Source of the DNA: CAJOLV01 sp045631885
GTDB lineage: Bacteria; Bacillota_I; Bacilli_A; RFN20; CAG-826
Direction: 5' to 3'
DNA length: 64,000 nt
Assembly (NCBI GenBank): GCA_045631885.1
Contig: JAZQVN010000010.1
Coordinates: 1 to 64,000, forward strand
Positions 33,767 through 43,099 of the stretch are shown piece after piece. The notes under the pieces are model-generated. The model ran no database searches, was not told where the DNA came from, and worked only from the letters and a program-made list of their open reading frames with translations. The position numbers and the translations under genes were made by a program. Every line of letters starts with the position of its first letter. Position 1 is the first letter of the stretch.

Positions 33767-35767
33767 ATGAAACATTTATGGAAATCAATTGGTTTAGCTG
33801 GTATAGCTTTTACCATGCTAACAGGATGTGGTGGGGGATCCTGGAGAACTTATACAAAAGTTGAATCCGACACTCTTTATGTCAAAAAAGTCGAAGGTAT
33901 TACCGATGACTTCATCATGGGTATGGATGCATCATCTGTTCCATGTTTAGAAGAAGGCGGTGTTAAATTCTATAACTTCGATAACGAAGAAGAAGATGTC
34001 TTTAAAGTCTTAAGTGATAACGGCGTTAACTACATCCGCGTGAGAGTATGGAACGACCCACATGATAAAGACGGTAAAGGCTATGGTGGTGGAAATAACG
34101 ACATCGCTAGAGCGGTTGAAATCGGTAAAAGAGCGACTAAATATAAGATGAAATTATTAGTCGACTTCCATTATTCCGATTTCTGGGCTGATCCAAGCAA
34201 ACAAAAAGCCCCGAAAGCATGGGCGGGAATGGATGTCTTTGAAAAGATGGAAGTCTTATATGACTACACTCTCGACTGCATGAAACAATTTAAAGCCGCG
34301 GGTGTTGATGTTGGTATGGTTCAATTAGGTAACGAAACCAATAACGGTATGGCGGGAGAAAAACGATTTGACTACTATGTCGCTTTAGTTAATGAAGGCG
34401 GTAGAGCAGTTAAAGAAGTTTATAAAGATGCCTTATTAGCGGTTCACTTCGCTAACCCAGAAAAATCTGATACATACGCGCATTATGCGAGCCAATTAGA
34501 AAAATTTGAAGCTAATTATGATGTTTTTGGTACATCTTATTATCCTTATTGGCACGGCACACTTGAAAATTTAAGCAATGTCTTAGGTGACATCGCTGAA
34601 AAATATAATAAAAAAGTCATGGTCATGGAAACATCATATTGTTTCTCTGAAGAAGATTATGACTTCGGTGGTAACACGATTGGTAAAAACCAAGGTTATG
34701 ATTACCCATTCTCTATCGCTGGACAAGCTAACCACGTGAGAAATGTCGCTCAAACAGTTGCTAGTATCAAAAACGGTATTGGTATCTGCTATTGGGAAGG
34801 CACATGGATCAGCGCTGGTGGAGCGGATTGGGAAGCTAACCACTCCAAATGGGAAACTTATGGTTCCGGTTGGGCCGCTACTCCTTCAGGAGAATACGAT
34901 CCAGATGTCGCTGAATACGGTATCGGTGGTACACAAGTTGATAACCAAGCCTTCTTCAAAACTAATGGTAGGCCATTAGAATCCTTAAAAGTCTTCAACT
35001 TAGTGAGATTTGGTAACGAAGTTGAACCATATATCGACGGCATCGAAGATGCTTATGTCACTCATTACACTGATGAAACATTTGAATTACCAAAAACAGT
35101 CAATGTCATCATGTCCGATAATAGCAGAGTTCCAGTCGAAGTAACTTGGGAAGATTTCGATATCCAAGCAGCGAAAGACGCTGGTAACGGCAAACACGAA
35201 ATTAAAGGTGTTGCTGGTGGTAAAGAAGTCTACTGCTATTTAACATTATTAGAATATAACTTTATTAAAAACTATGGATTCGAAGAATCCGAAGTCGATT
35301 TTGTTGATTCTAGTGGTAAAGATAGATATAAAGCCACTAACTGGACAGCGACAAATAATAGCGCCACTCCATTAGGTGATAATCACCGTGTTGAACCAAC
35401 AAAAGAAAACCCACAAACAGGCGTCTTTGCCTTCCACTTCTGGGCAAATGGTGCGGATGTCATTAACTTTGATGTTGAACAAGAATTGACATTAACAGTG
35501 GCTGGTACTTATAAGTACCAAATCTCCGTGATGGGCGGAAAAGATGATTACGCTGATGTTCACGCATACGTGAAGATTAACGGAGAAGTCAAATATACAC
35601 AAGCTGGTTCATTTACCGGATATGAAGATTGGCACGATGTCTTCATTGGTGATATTGAATATAAAGCTGGAGATAAATTAATCGTTGGATTCCATGTTTC
35701 TACTCCAACTGGTGGAGCATGGGGCGATATCGATGACTGCATGTTTAACTTAGTAAAGGCGGCATAA
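33767..35767 (+). CDS. Surface lipoprotein endo-beta-1,4-galactanase (GH53) with Ig-like and CBM61-like domains
   Basis: Lipobox MLTGC, lipidated C21. GH53 barrel about 45-400: NYIRVRVWNDPHDKDGKG, DFHYSDFWADPSKQ, acid/base E190 in LGNETNNGM, nucleophile E288 in METSYCF, ICYWEGTWI. A Big_4-type Ig domain (about 415-505) follows, with SRVPVEVTWEDFD. Residues ~510-666 look like CBM61, a beta-1,4-galactan-binding module (NYGFEESE, ATNWTATN, VFAFHFWAN, GGAWGDIDDCMF). This would attack galactan at the cell surface, supplying the transporter and the cytoplasmic GH53. 666 residues; next gene 3 bp downstream. Confidence 0.92.
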   Translation: MKHLWKSIGLAGIAFTMLTGCGGGSWRTYTKVESDTLYVKKVEGITDDFIMGMDASSVPCLEEGGVKFYNFDNEEEDVFKVLSDNGVNYIRVRVWNDPHDKDGKGYGGGNNDIARAVEIGKRATKYKMKLLVDFHYSDFWADPSKQKAPKAWAGMDVFEKMEVLYDYTLDCMKQFKAAGVDVGMVQLGNETNNGMAGEKRFDYYVALVNEGGRAVKEVYKDALLAVHFANPEKSDTYAHYASQLEKFEANYDVFGTSYYPYWHGTLENLSNVLGDIAEKYNKKVMVMETSYCFSEEDYDFGGNTIGKNQGYDYPFSIAGQANHVRNVAQTVASIKNGIGICYWEGTWISAGGADWEANHSKWETYGSGWAATPSGEYDPDVAEYGIGGTQVDNQAFFKTNGRPLESLKVFNLVRFGNEVEPYIDGIEDAYVTHYTDETFELPKTVNVIMSDNSRVPVEVTWEDFDIQAAKDAGNGKHEIKGVAGGKEVYCYLTLLEYNFIKNYGFEESEVDFVDSSGKDRYKATNWTATNNSATPLGDNHRVEPTKENPQTGVFAFHFWANGADVINFDVEQELTLTVAGTYKYQISVMGGKDDYADVHAYVKINGEVKYTQAGSFTGYEDWHDVFIGDIEYKAGDKLIVGFHVSTPTGGAWGDIDDCMFNLVKAA

Positions 35768-35770
35768 TTT

Positions 35771-37333
35771 ATGAAAAAGAAAATTTTATTTGCTCTTCCA
35801 TTTTTACTTCTTCCATTAATGGCGACGGGCTGTGGTGGTTCGGGGGGATACACCTACGATGATGTTTCAAACAAAGATGGCTCTATGAGCTATGAGATTT
35901 TCGTTCGTTCTTTCTATGATAGCAACGGTGATGGAACTGGCGATATTAATGGTGTAACTGAAAAATTACCTTATCTTTATGATTTAGGTATTAAAACATT
36001 ATGGTTAATGCCAATTCATCAATCTCCATCATATCATGGATATGATGTTAGTAACTATTATACCGTTCATTCTGATTATGGTACTTTAGAAGACTTTGAT
36101 AATTTAGTCGCTAAAGCCAAGGAATATAATATCGATATTATGCTTGATATGGTGTTCAATCACTGTTCACTTAATAACACTTATTTCCGTGATTCTTATA
36201 ACGATTACACCGCGGCAAAGACGGGTTCAGATAGTAAAGCTGATTGGTTTAATTGGTCAACAACTTCATCAAGTGGCTATAACTCCTATGGTGGAGTCTA
36301 TTATGAATCTAGATTTGATAGAAGTATGCCTGATTTCAATTTAGACTGCCAAGGCGTGCGCGATGAAATTGAAAACATCATGAAATTCTGGATTACCGAA
36401 CACGGTGTTAAAGGCTTCAGATTAGACGCAGTTTTATATTATTACTACTATGACCATAGTAAGAATGTCGAATTTATGACATGGTTAGAAGATACCGCGC
36501 ATAAATACGATGAAGATTTCTACATGGTTGGCGAATGCTGGGCCAGTGGAGATGCGATTATTAATCAATATCATAAATCTAAACTAGATTCCTTCTTCCG
36601 TTTCCCAAACGCTTATGGAGGAGAGTATTCTATGGTCAACCTCGCTAAAGCGAGTGGCAACATCGCTAATATCTTAAAAGTGATGGAAAGTAATGAAAAA
36701 ACAATCAAAACAAATAACCCAAACGGTTATTCATCATATTTCTTATCTAATCACGACCAAGATAGAATCAGCGCGGCTTTTGATGAAACACAAAATAAAT
36801 GCGCAGCCTCATTATTATGCTTATTACCAGGCACTCCATTTATGTATTATGGTGAAGAAATTCAACTAGTGGGTGTCAGAGGCACCGATAATAGTGACGT
36901 TTTACGTCGTTTACCAATGATTTGGAGTAAAGACGATAAGACTGGTGAATGTAAGATTCCTGAAAAAGGTAAAGGTATGAAAGGTAACGTTCAAGTCGAA
37001 TTAGGCGTGAACGATCAATTAAAGAAAGGTAACTCATTAGTTAACCATTATAAGAAAGCCATCAATATTAGAAATAAATATCCATTCTTAAAACATGGTG
37101 TATTTACTTCGATGATGGATAAAGTTGATGATTTCTCACCATGGGTTATCATCTATAAGATTTCTTTAGGCGATGATTATATTATCGTCGTCCACAACTT
37201 CGCTGAAGAAAAAGTCGAATTTGCCGCGCCAGGAGAAAAAATTGTTGATGAAATCAATACTTCTGGAACTGCACCAAGTTTGAAAAACGGCACATTAACT
37301 CTTGCGCCATATTCTTCAGTTATCATGAAATAA
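35771..37333 (+). CDS. Lipoprotein alpha-amylase (GH13)
   Basis: Extracellular, membrane-tethered endo-acting amylase. Lipobox MATGC, lipidated C21. GH13 regions: DMVFNHCS, GFRLDAV with nucleophile D219, VGECW with acid/base E255, and LSNHDQDR with D329. SYEIFVRSFYDSNGDGTGDI opens the barrel, as in GH13_36-type amylases; a beta-domain ends the protein. 520 residues, no extra CBM. It shares an operon with the surface galactanase, four bases downstream, so starch and galactan use appear jointly expressed. Exact subfamily would need a phylogeny. Confidence 0.9.
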   Translation: MKKKILFALPFLLLPLMATGCGGSGGYTYDDVSNKDGSMSYEIFVRSFYDSNGDGTGDINGVTEKLPYLYDLGIKTLWLMPIHQSPSYHGYDVSNYYTVHSDYGTLEDFDNLVAKAKEYNIDIMLDMVFNHCSLNNTYFRDSYNDYTAAKTGSDSKADWFNWSTTSSSGYNSYGGVYYESRFDRSMPDFNLDCQGVRDEIENIMKFWITEHGVKGFRLDAVLYYYYYDHSKNVEFMTWLEDTAHKYDEDFYMVGECWASGDAIINQYHKSKLDSFFRFPNAYGGEYSMVNLAKASGNIANILKVMESNEKTIKTNNPNGYSSYFLSNHDQDRISAAFDETQNKCAASLLCLLPGTPFMYYGEEIQLVGVRGTDNSDVLRRLPMIWSKDDKTGECKIPEKGKGMKGNVQVELGVNDQLKKGNSLVNHYKKAINIRNKYPFLKHGVFTSMMDKVDDFSPWVIIYKISLGDDYIIVVHNFAEEKVEFAAPGEKIVDEINTSGTAPSLKNGTLTLAPYSSVIMK

Positions 37334-37350
37334 GTATATTATATTAATAT

Positions 37351-37836
37351 ATGCATCAATTATTTGGGGATGAACGCATCCATATTTTAAAACAGTACAA
37401 AAAAGAGATTCTCATAAGATTATTAATATCTTCCGCGATCTATCTTTTTGGTGTGGCGATGGTGTTCATCTTCAAAACGAGAGAAGCGATGTATCTCCTC
37501 CCGATCATTTTAGGGGTATGGACGATGTTTTTCGCTGGATATCTCTTCTACTTTGTTTTTATGTATTATCGAAACTATCGCGGAAATATTTCTTTTATAA
37601 AGAAAATCCAAGATAAAGAATATAAACACTATCACGCGAAAGCTATTAAAACAGATTCAATCATCTACAATATGTATGGTGTTTTCTGTCATGGTGTTCT
37701 TTTCTTAGATTTAGACAGTAAAAAAGAGTTTTCCGTCTTTGTTCCAATGGAAGATTTATCTTTATTTAAAGAAGATGGCGTTTATTATCTAGAAACATAT
37801 TTATCAATCACGATTAACTTTAAGGAGGAATCATAA
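37351..37836 (+). CDS. Small membrane protein, unknown
   Basis: 161 residues. Two hydrophobic helices (about 24-43 and 50-73, LLISSAIYLFGVAMVFIF and FFAGYLFYFVFMYY) followed by a ~85-residue soluble beta-rich tail (HYHAKAIKTDSIIYNMYGVF, then CHGVLFLDLDSKKEF). No family recognised. It overlaps the next gene by TAATG and follows the amylase by 17 bp. The pair may work together at the membrane. Confidence 0.65.
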   Translation: MHQLFGDERIHILKQYKKEILIRLLISSAIYLFGVAMVFIFKTREAMYLLPIILGVWTMFFAGYLFYFVFMYYRNYRGNISFIKKIQDKEYKHYHAKAIKTDSIIYNMYGVFCHGVLFLDLDSKKEFSVFVPMEDLSLFKEDGVYYLETYLSITINFKEES

Positions 37837-38468
37837 TGGTCTTATCGGTTCCTTCTAAGTTAGTTTCCCGTCGATTATTTGGCCTATTATGGGTGATGAT
37901 TTTTGCCTTCTTATTCTCTTGGGCGGGATATTACATCATCTTTAAAGCGGTTTATGAACTTAAACCATATGAAAAATTAACATTCTTTGTCGAAAGTTAT
38001 TCCGTTCTTCCTCATAAACCAGAACAATTCCAAGTTTTACTTGATAATGAACAGTTAAAAGAAGAAGGACTCATCGATATCATTTATTATTCTTATGATA
38101 TCTTCGGAGAAGAAACACCAAGTTCTAAAACCATCATTGATAAGTTAGATTTTGCGATTTTACCAGAAGCATCAATGGACGCTTATACAGGTAGAAAAGA
38201 TGACTTCCGTAAAGTTGATGATTTAATGAGCTTACCAAGTCAATATGTAACTGCTTATGATGGCTACGCGATCAAGATTTATGATTCACAAGATGAAGCA
38301 TATAATGAAGCCTTAAATTTCTCCTCTTGGATTAGCTTCTCTAAAGATCAATATACCGCTTCATTCTATTTAGTTATCTCTAGTTATTCCGCGAATTTTG
38401 ATGAAGCAAATAACCATGTTCTTGGCTATACTTCCTTAAATATGTTTTTGAAAAACAACTTGAAATAA
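37836..38468 (+). CDS. Single-pass membrane protein with extracytoplasmic domain, unknown
   Basis: 210 residues. One hydrophobic helix (about 14-37) with positive residues before it, so the ~170-residue rest is probably outside. The exterior part is acidic and alpha/beta (LTFFVESYSVLPHKPEQFQV, ILPEASMDAYTGRKDDF); its fold is faintly like a solute-binding half-domain but I cannot assign it. Last gene of the operon, translationally coupled to its neighbour, ending at a shared terminator. Confidence 0.65.
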   Translation: MVLSVPSKLVSRRLFGLLWVMIFAFLFSWAGYYIIFKAVYELKPYEKLTFFVESYSVLPHKPEQFQVLLDNEQLKEEGLIDIIYYSYDIFGEETPSSKTIIDKLDFAILPEASMDAYTGRKDDFRKVDDLMSLPSQYVTAYDGYAIKIYDSQDEAYNEALNFSSWISFSKDQYTASFYLVISSYSANFDEANNHVLGYTSLNMFLKNNLK

Positions 38469-38487
38469 AAATCAAGATTTAAGAAAC

Positions 38488-38516
38488 AAGCATCCTAACG
38501 GATGCTTATTTTTTTG
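38488..38516. terminator. Bidirectional terminator between converging operons
   Basis: AAGCATCC pairs with GGATGCTT around TAAC, with ATTTTTTT on the plus side. It overlaps the stop codon of galM on the minus strand. Confidence 0.85.
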
Positions 38517-39477
38517 TGAATGAATATATGATTTGGTGATGATATAAGGCGTTTTTCTCTAAAACCTTTCTTTCTAATGGGCTATCTTGTGGTTCGATAG
38601 CGATACCTCTATGGGTAAGTTCAGTAGTGGTTCTCATCACCACATTATCATTATAATTGTCGGTATAAATTTGACAGCCTGTAAAGTCAGTTTTGATCTC
38701 TAATTTATAGCGATTATTTTCTAAAATAACCGGCTTATCTTTATCTGAGAAAATGTAGTGGTGGTCATAGCCTAATGTCTTGCTATCTTGTAAATATTTA
38801 TTATTGATATCTTTTAAGATTGGCTTCTTTTTTCTAAAGTCCATGATTTCGTCGACTTCTTTTTCTCTTTCTGGAAGTAAGTCGTTTTTGTTTGGTTCAA
38901 CATACTTATCCGCGGGGATAGTGAGATATAAACCTTCTAAAGAAGGATTTCCTAAACAGAAATAGGCGTGATTAGTTAAAGAGATAACTGTTTTATCTGA
39001 AGTATTGGCTTTAAAATCAACGAGTAAATCGGTTGAAATATCATTCATTGAATAGGAGATATAATAAGTGACATTTCCTGGTAAACCATCTTTAAATTTC
39101 TTCTTTTTAAATGTATAGATGATGGAGAAGAAGTTCTTTCCGAAATTGATTTTGGAATTGAAGATACAATTTGAACAAGCGAATTGCCCTCCATGGAGAG
39201 CATTATCTCCTTCATTAAGGAGCATTTGATATTCTTGTCCGTCGATAATAACTTTTCCATCTTTCACACGGTTAGCGATCGCTCCGATGGTTTTGCCGTA
39301 ATATATATTTGGATTTAAGAAGTCTTTATTATTTTTAGGAGTTAAAGTCATTTGTTCATTATTGAAACAAATGGAGTATATAGACGCCCCAACATTACAA
39401 AAAGTGACCTTTAATCCAAGCTCATTTTCTACTTCTAACATTGGAATGTTATTATCTTTTAAATATTTAATCTTCAT
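38506..39477 (-). CDS. galM: Aldose 1-epimerase (galactose mutarotase)
   Basis: Interconverts alpha and beta anomers of galactose/glucose, the entry step of the Leloir route. Family signatures: GASIYSI, GAIANRVKDGK, NALHGG, SLTNHAYFCLG (catalytic His), YDHHYIF and AIEPQDSP (catalytic Glu). 323 residues, cytoplasmic, normal length. It is divergent from the pullulanase gene and convergent with the galactanase operon, which is consistent with handling galactose from GH53 action. Ribosome site AGAAGG. Confidence 0.93.
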   Translation of the reverse strand: MKIKYLKDNNIPMLEVENELGLKVTFCNVGASIYSICFNNEQMTLTPKNNKDFLNPNIYYGKTIGAIANRVKDGKVIIDGQEYQMLLNEGDNALHGGQFACSNCIFNSKINFGKNFFSIIYTFKKKKFKDGLPGNVTYYISYSMNDISTDLLVDFKANTSDKTVISLTNHAYFCLGNPSLEGLYLTIPADKYVEPNKNDLLPEREKEVDEIMDFRKKKPILKDINNKYLQDSKTLGYDHHYIFSDKDKPVILENNRYKLEIKTDFTGCQIYTDNYNDNVVMRTTTELTHRGIAIEPQDSPLERKVLEKNALYHHQIIYSFTKK

Positions 39478-39504
39478 CTAAGAACCTTCTCGTAAAATTA
39501 ATGC

Positions 39505-39540
39505 TTTCGCACACGCGAGAGTATGTTATAATGAGTGTGC
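39505..39540 (+). promoter_or_regulatory. Pullulanase promoter with overlapping dyads
   Basis: TATAAT (39527-39532) has a poor -35. GCACAC (39509-39514) and GTGTGC (39535-39540) bracket it, and CTTTCGC-ACAC-GCGAGAG forms a second dyad over the -35. The CTTTCGC half-site also occurs in reverse complement by the malE promoter (24238-24244), suggesting one shared LacI-type regulator. Confidence 0.5.
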
Positions 39541-39574
39541 ATTTATATAATAAACCAAAATAAGGAGTTTATTT

Positions 39575-42500
39575 ATGAAAAAACAAAATATTTTTCTATT
39601 TGGTGTGTCTGCATTTATGCTCTTAGCGACATTTTCCACTTCTTTTTTCTATGACAATGGAATAGAACCAGATAATGTCACTTATGATGAAGACAAAATT
39701 GCTTATTTGAATCGTCCTGCTTACGCTGATGAAGAAGAGGAAGAGACGATATCCGTTAGCAAAGTAATTTTGCACTATCATAACGATGATGGTAAGTGCG
39801 GAAGCGACACAACCAGCTACGGCACAAATGGCGGCCGTGCTTTCTACATCTGGGTTAATGGTGTAAATGGTATGGAATGCTTCCCTGACAAGGTCTCTAA
39901 TGGTGGCCAAGACATGGAACTCACCGTTGATTTCTCCACTGAGAAATTCTCTAAATACGGTGGCAAATCTTCCTTATTATTCATTATCAAATACCGTATG
40001 GAAGCGGGTGGTAATGAAAACTGGGGCGGACAATCATCTGATACCGAACTCATTTACAAAGACCACATGCCTGATGCAAATGGTGTTGTTGAAGTCTGGA
40101 CTACTAACGCTGTTGGTAGTGACGTGGCTATCTACAATACTGAAGCCGAAACAAAAGTTGATGGCTTAAAAGTTGCAGAATTCGTCGACTGGAAGACTAT
40201 TAGATGTAAGAATACCGCGACAAGTGGTTTCTCTTATGCCTTATATGCCTTCGATGAAACATTCTACAAAATCGATGCGAAAGAAAGAGATGAATATCGC
40301 GCGAGATATAAAGTTAAAGAAGGTACTGGTGGTGGTGCAGCGAGCTTTGATATCGTTCTTCCACATACTGCGCATATCAATATGGTTTACATGGTCGAAT
40401 CTTTAGACAATGCTTCCACAACAGGTTTAATGAAGAGAACATATGTCACCTATGACAAACTTTATGATGATGCGAGATTCAATCAATACTACTTATATGA
40501 TGGTGATAATTTAGGTTTCAACTATAATTCACGTCGTACAGTTTTCAGAGTTTGGGCTCCAACCGCTGGAAATATGACTGTTAAATTATATAAAACCGGC
40601 ACCACAAAAGATTTCGGTGGTAGCAATATCGCAAAATCTTATCATATGAATTACACAGGTCATGGCTTATGGTCATTAACCATTTCTGGTGACTTAGGTG
40701 GAATGTATTACACATATTTAGTGGACAATTCCTCTGGTTCCGCAGAAGTTTGTGACCCATACGCCACAAGTACTGGTTTAAACGGTATGCGTGGATTTAT
40801 CTATTCTAAAGAAGACACCAATCCAGAAGGTTGGGATGATTTACCACTTAAATGGGATGGCGATGATAAATTAGATATCACTACTCCACAACAATTATCC
40901 GTTTACGAAGTCCATGTTCAAGACTTAACAAGTGATGCAACTTGGACAGGTCAATCTAAGAGAGGTACATATGATGCCTTTGTTGAAAAGGGTACAACAT
41001 ACACTCTCGGTGATAAGACAGTCAAGACTGGTTATGACCACTTAAAAGAATTAGGTGTTAACGCCATTCAACTTCAACCAGCATTCGATCACGATAATGA
41101 CGAATCTGATCCAGAAAGTTATAACTGGGGTTATAATCCACTTAACTACAATGTTCCAGAAGGTTTATACAGTAGTGATCCAACTGATGGTGCTGCAAGA
41201 GTTAAAGAATTCAAGAACATGGTTTTAGAGTTATCTAAGACACCAAGTGAAGGCGATGTTCCAACAAGAGTTATCATGGACGTTGTTTATAACCACGTTT
41301 CACGTGCCTCTGGTTCTAACTTCACAAAATTAATGCCAAAATACTTCTTCAGATATACAGAAGATGGTGAATACTATAATGGTTCCGGTTGTGCTAACGA
41401 AATCAAAACTGAAGCTCCAATGATGTCCAAATTCATCGTTGATAGCTTAAAGATGTGGGCAACCGAATACAAAGTCAAAGGTTTCAGATTTGACTTAATG
41501 GGCTTAATCGACTGGCAAACAATGAAGAAAGCCGCGAAAGCCTTATATGAAATCGATCCAGATATTTATCTCTATGGTGAAGGTTGGACTGGTGACGGTT
41601 CCGATGCCCATATTGATAACGCTGAAGGTCGTCCATACGCTGGTAACTGGGGCGCCAATACATGGACCGTCTATAACAAGTTAGGCAAAGATGGCGATAT
41701 GTGCTATATCGGTGCATTTAACGATTCTGGCCGTAATGCGATTAGAGGCGGAAACGACACCTATGGTGGTTCCAAATTACCAACCTGGGGTTATATGCAA
41801 CAAGGTCCTGGTGATGCTTCCGAAGGAAATAGAGACAAAGTCGCTTCCTTATTATGGGGTATCAATAAAGACCAAGAAAACGGTAATCACCCAGAACAAA
41901 CAGTTAACTATGCATCTTGCCATGATAACTGGACGCTTTATGACCAATTCTATTACACATTAGGTAATACAGTAACTGAACCAAGCAACTTACAAGTTGT
42001 CTATGATTCATCTATGGTTACTCATGCTTACATCATGATGGGTAACGCTACTGCGTTCATCCATGGTGGTGAAGAATTATTCAGAAGTAAAGAGTTAAAC
42101 GAAACTGAAAGAGCCGCGGTTACCGCGAGTACATATGAAAATATGTATGGCCATTACATTTCCCATAACTCTTACAATGTTCCAGCTAGTGTCAACGCAT
42201 TTGACTGGTCAAGAAAGATTAAGATTGGAAACATTGATACATCTCATTACACCGCTTGCTTTGCTGGTGCGATTAAGTTACATGCTTCCTTACCAAAATA
42301 TGCTTATAAGAACCCATTCCCATATACCTCAACAAGTGCAGGAAATCCAATTTGGGGTATTTCTTGGAGTGGTTCTGAAAAAGGTAGTAGCAGTCCACAA
42401 ACATATCATGGTTGCTGTGGCTTCCAATTAGATGAATACTTTGTATTCCTCGCTGGCCGTCAATGGGGCTGGGTCCAATTCGGAGATGTGCCAAAGTCTG

Positions 42501-42616
42501 AAAAAGTTTGGGAATTCGGTCCAAATGAATTCGATAACGCGAATGGTACAGTCAACCTTGGTAATTTCGACAATAATACAGGCGCGACAATTGTCGTCTA
42601 CAAGAGAGGTAAATAA
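39575..42616 (+). CDS. pulA: Type I pullulanase (GH13_14), exported
   Basis: Debranching enzyme cutting alpha-1,6 links of pullulan, amylopectin and glycogen. N-terminal hydrophobic export signal (about 6-26) without a lipobox, then an acidic stretch. Residues ~60-190 form a beta-rich module, followed by another and a CBM48-type domain near 325-420 (FRVWAPTAGNMTVKLYKTG). Catalytic barrel: YNWGYNP (type I pullulanase signature), DVVYNHVS, GFRFDLMGL with D640, LYGEGW with E669, CHDNWTLYD with D784. 1013 residues. The next gene starts 2 bp after the stop. The protein may remain membrane-tethered, since the cleavage site is unclear. Confidence 0.93.
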   Translation: MKKQNIFLFGVSAFMLLATFSTSFFYDNGIEPDNVTYDEDKIAYLNRPAYADEEEEETISVSKVILHYHNDDGKCGSDTTSYGTNGGRAFYIWVNGVNGMECFPDKVSNGGQDMELTVDFSTEKFSKYGGKSSLLFIIKYRMEAGGNENWGGQSSDTELIYKDHMPDANGVVEVWTTNAVGSDVAIYNTEAETKVDGLKVAEFVDWKTIRCKNTATSGFSYALYAFDETFYKIDAKERDEYRARYKVKEGTGGGAASFDIVLPHTAHINMVYMVESLDNASTTGLMKRTYVTYDKLYDDARFNQYYLYDGDNLGFNYNSRRTVFRVWAPTAGNMTVKLYKTGTTKDFGGSNIAKSYHMNYTGHGLWSLTISGDLGGMYYTYLVDNSSGSAEVCDPYATSTGLNGMRGFIYSKEDTNPEGWDDLPLKWDGDDKLDITTPQQLSVYEVHVQDLTSDATWTGQSKRGTYDAFVEKGTTYTLGDKTVKTGYDHLKELGVNAIQLQPAFDHDNDESDPESYNWGYNPLNYNVPEGLYSSDPTDGAARVKEFKNMVLELSKTPSEGDVPTRVIMDVVYNHVSRASGSNFTKLMPKYFFRYTEDGEYYNGSGCANEIKTEAPMMSKFIVDSLKMWATEYKVKGFRFDLMGLIDWQTMKKAAKALYEIDPDIYLYGEGWTGDGSDAHIDNAEGRPYAGNWGANTWTVYNKLGKDGDMCYIGAFNDSGRNAIRGGNDTYGGSKLPTWGYMQQGPGDASEGNRDKVASLLWGINKDQENGNHPEQTVNYASCHDNWTLYDQFYYTLGNTVTEPSNLQVVYDSSMVTHAYIMMGNATAFIHGGEELFRSKELNETERAAVTASTYENMYGHYISHNSYNVPASVNAFDWSRKIKIGNIDTSHYTACFAGAIKLHASLPKYAYKNPFPYTSTSAGNPIWGISWSGSEKGSSSPQTYHGCCGFQLDEYFVFLAGRQWGWVQFGDVPKSEKVWEFGPNEFDNANGTVNLGNFDNNTGATIVVYKRGK

Positions 42617-42618
42617 GT

Positions 42619-43080
42619 ATGAAAAAGAGAAATTTCTTATTCGTAAGTTCCTTATTACTCACATTAGGAATGGCCGCGATGGTCGGCTGTGGCCCTACAG
42701 ATAGTGGCGGCAGCGGCGAAGGCGACGGCGGCGGCGGCACCGGACCTGGTGGTGGCGGCTCCGGCGGTGGCGGAGGCGGTGGAGGTGATCCAACACCTCA
42801 GACATTTAACCAAACATATTACTTCTTCTTAGATTATTCTCACTCTGATGAAAGTAATCCATTTAAGAAAGTCCAATGGTATAGGGGACAACCTTTAGGT
42901 TCAGTACCAGAAGGCTGCTCATTAACTAGCGAAAATGCCAGCGATCCATTATTCCCGGTCTTCTTAGGATGGTCAGAATATTCTTCCTCCTTAGATGATT
43001 CAAAACTTTGGAATTTTGCCACTGACTTTAAACAAACTCAAACTGTTTATCTCTATGGCATCTGGGTCGCGAACGACTAA
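42619..43080 (+). CDS. Small Gly-rich lipoprotein
   Basis: 153 residues. Lipobox AMVGC with lipidated C24, then a ~35-residue linker almost entirely of Gly/Ser (GC-rich DNA 42703-42790), then a ~95-residue beta domain (YYFFLDYSHSDESNPFKK, FLGWSEYSSSL, VYLYGIWV) that resembles a single InlB-type repeat. It sits between two pullulanase genes and probably serves as a surface accessory, for example carbohydrate or protein binding. Base composition of the linker is sharply unlike the rest of the window. Confidence 0.75.
   Translation: MKKRNFLFVSSLLLTLGMAAMVGCGPTDSGGSGEGDGGGGTGPGGGGSGGGGGGGGDPTPQTFNQTYYFFLDYSHSDESNPFKKVQWYRGQPLGSVPEGCSLTSENASDPLFPVFLGWSEYSSSLDDSKLWNFATDFKQTQTVYLYGIWVAND
42703..42790 (+). 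repeat. GGC/GGT-rich tract encoding polyglycine linker
   Basis: Runs of GGC and GGT codons, repeated in shorter form at 43180-43215 in the next gene. Slippage or recombination between the two is possible. Confidence 0.8.
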
Positions 43081-43099
43081 TATATAAAGGAGTTATATT

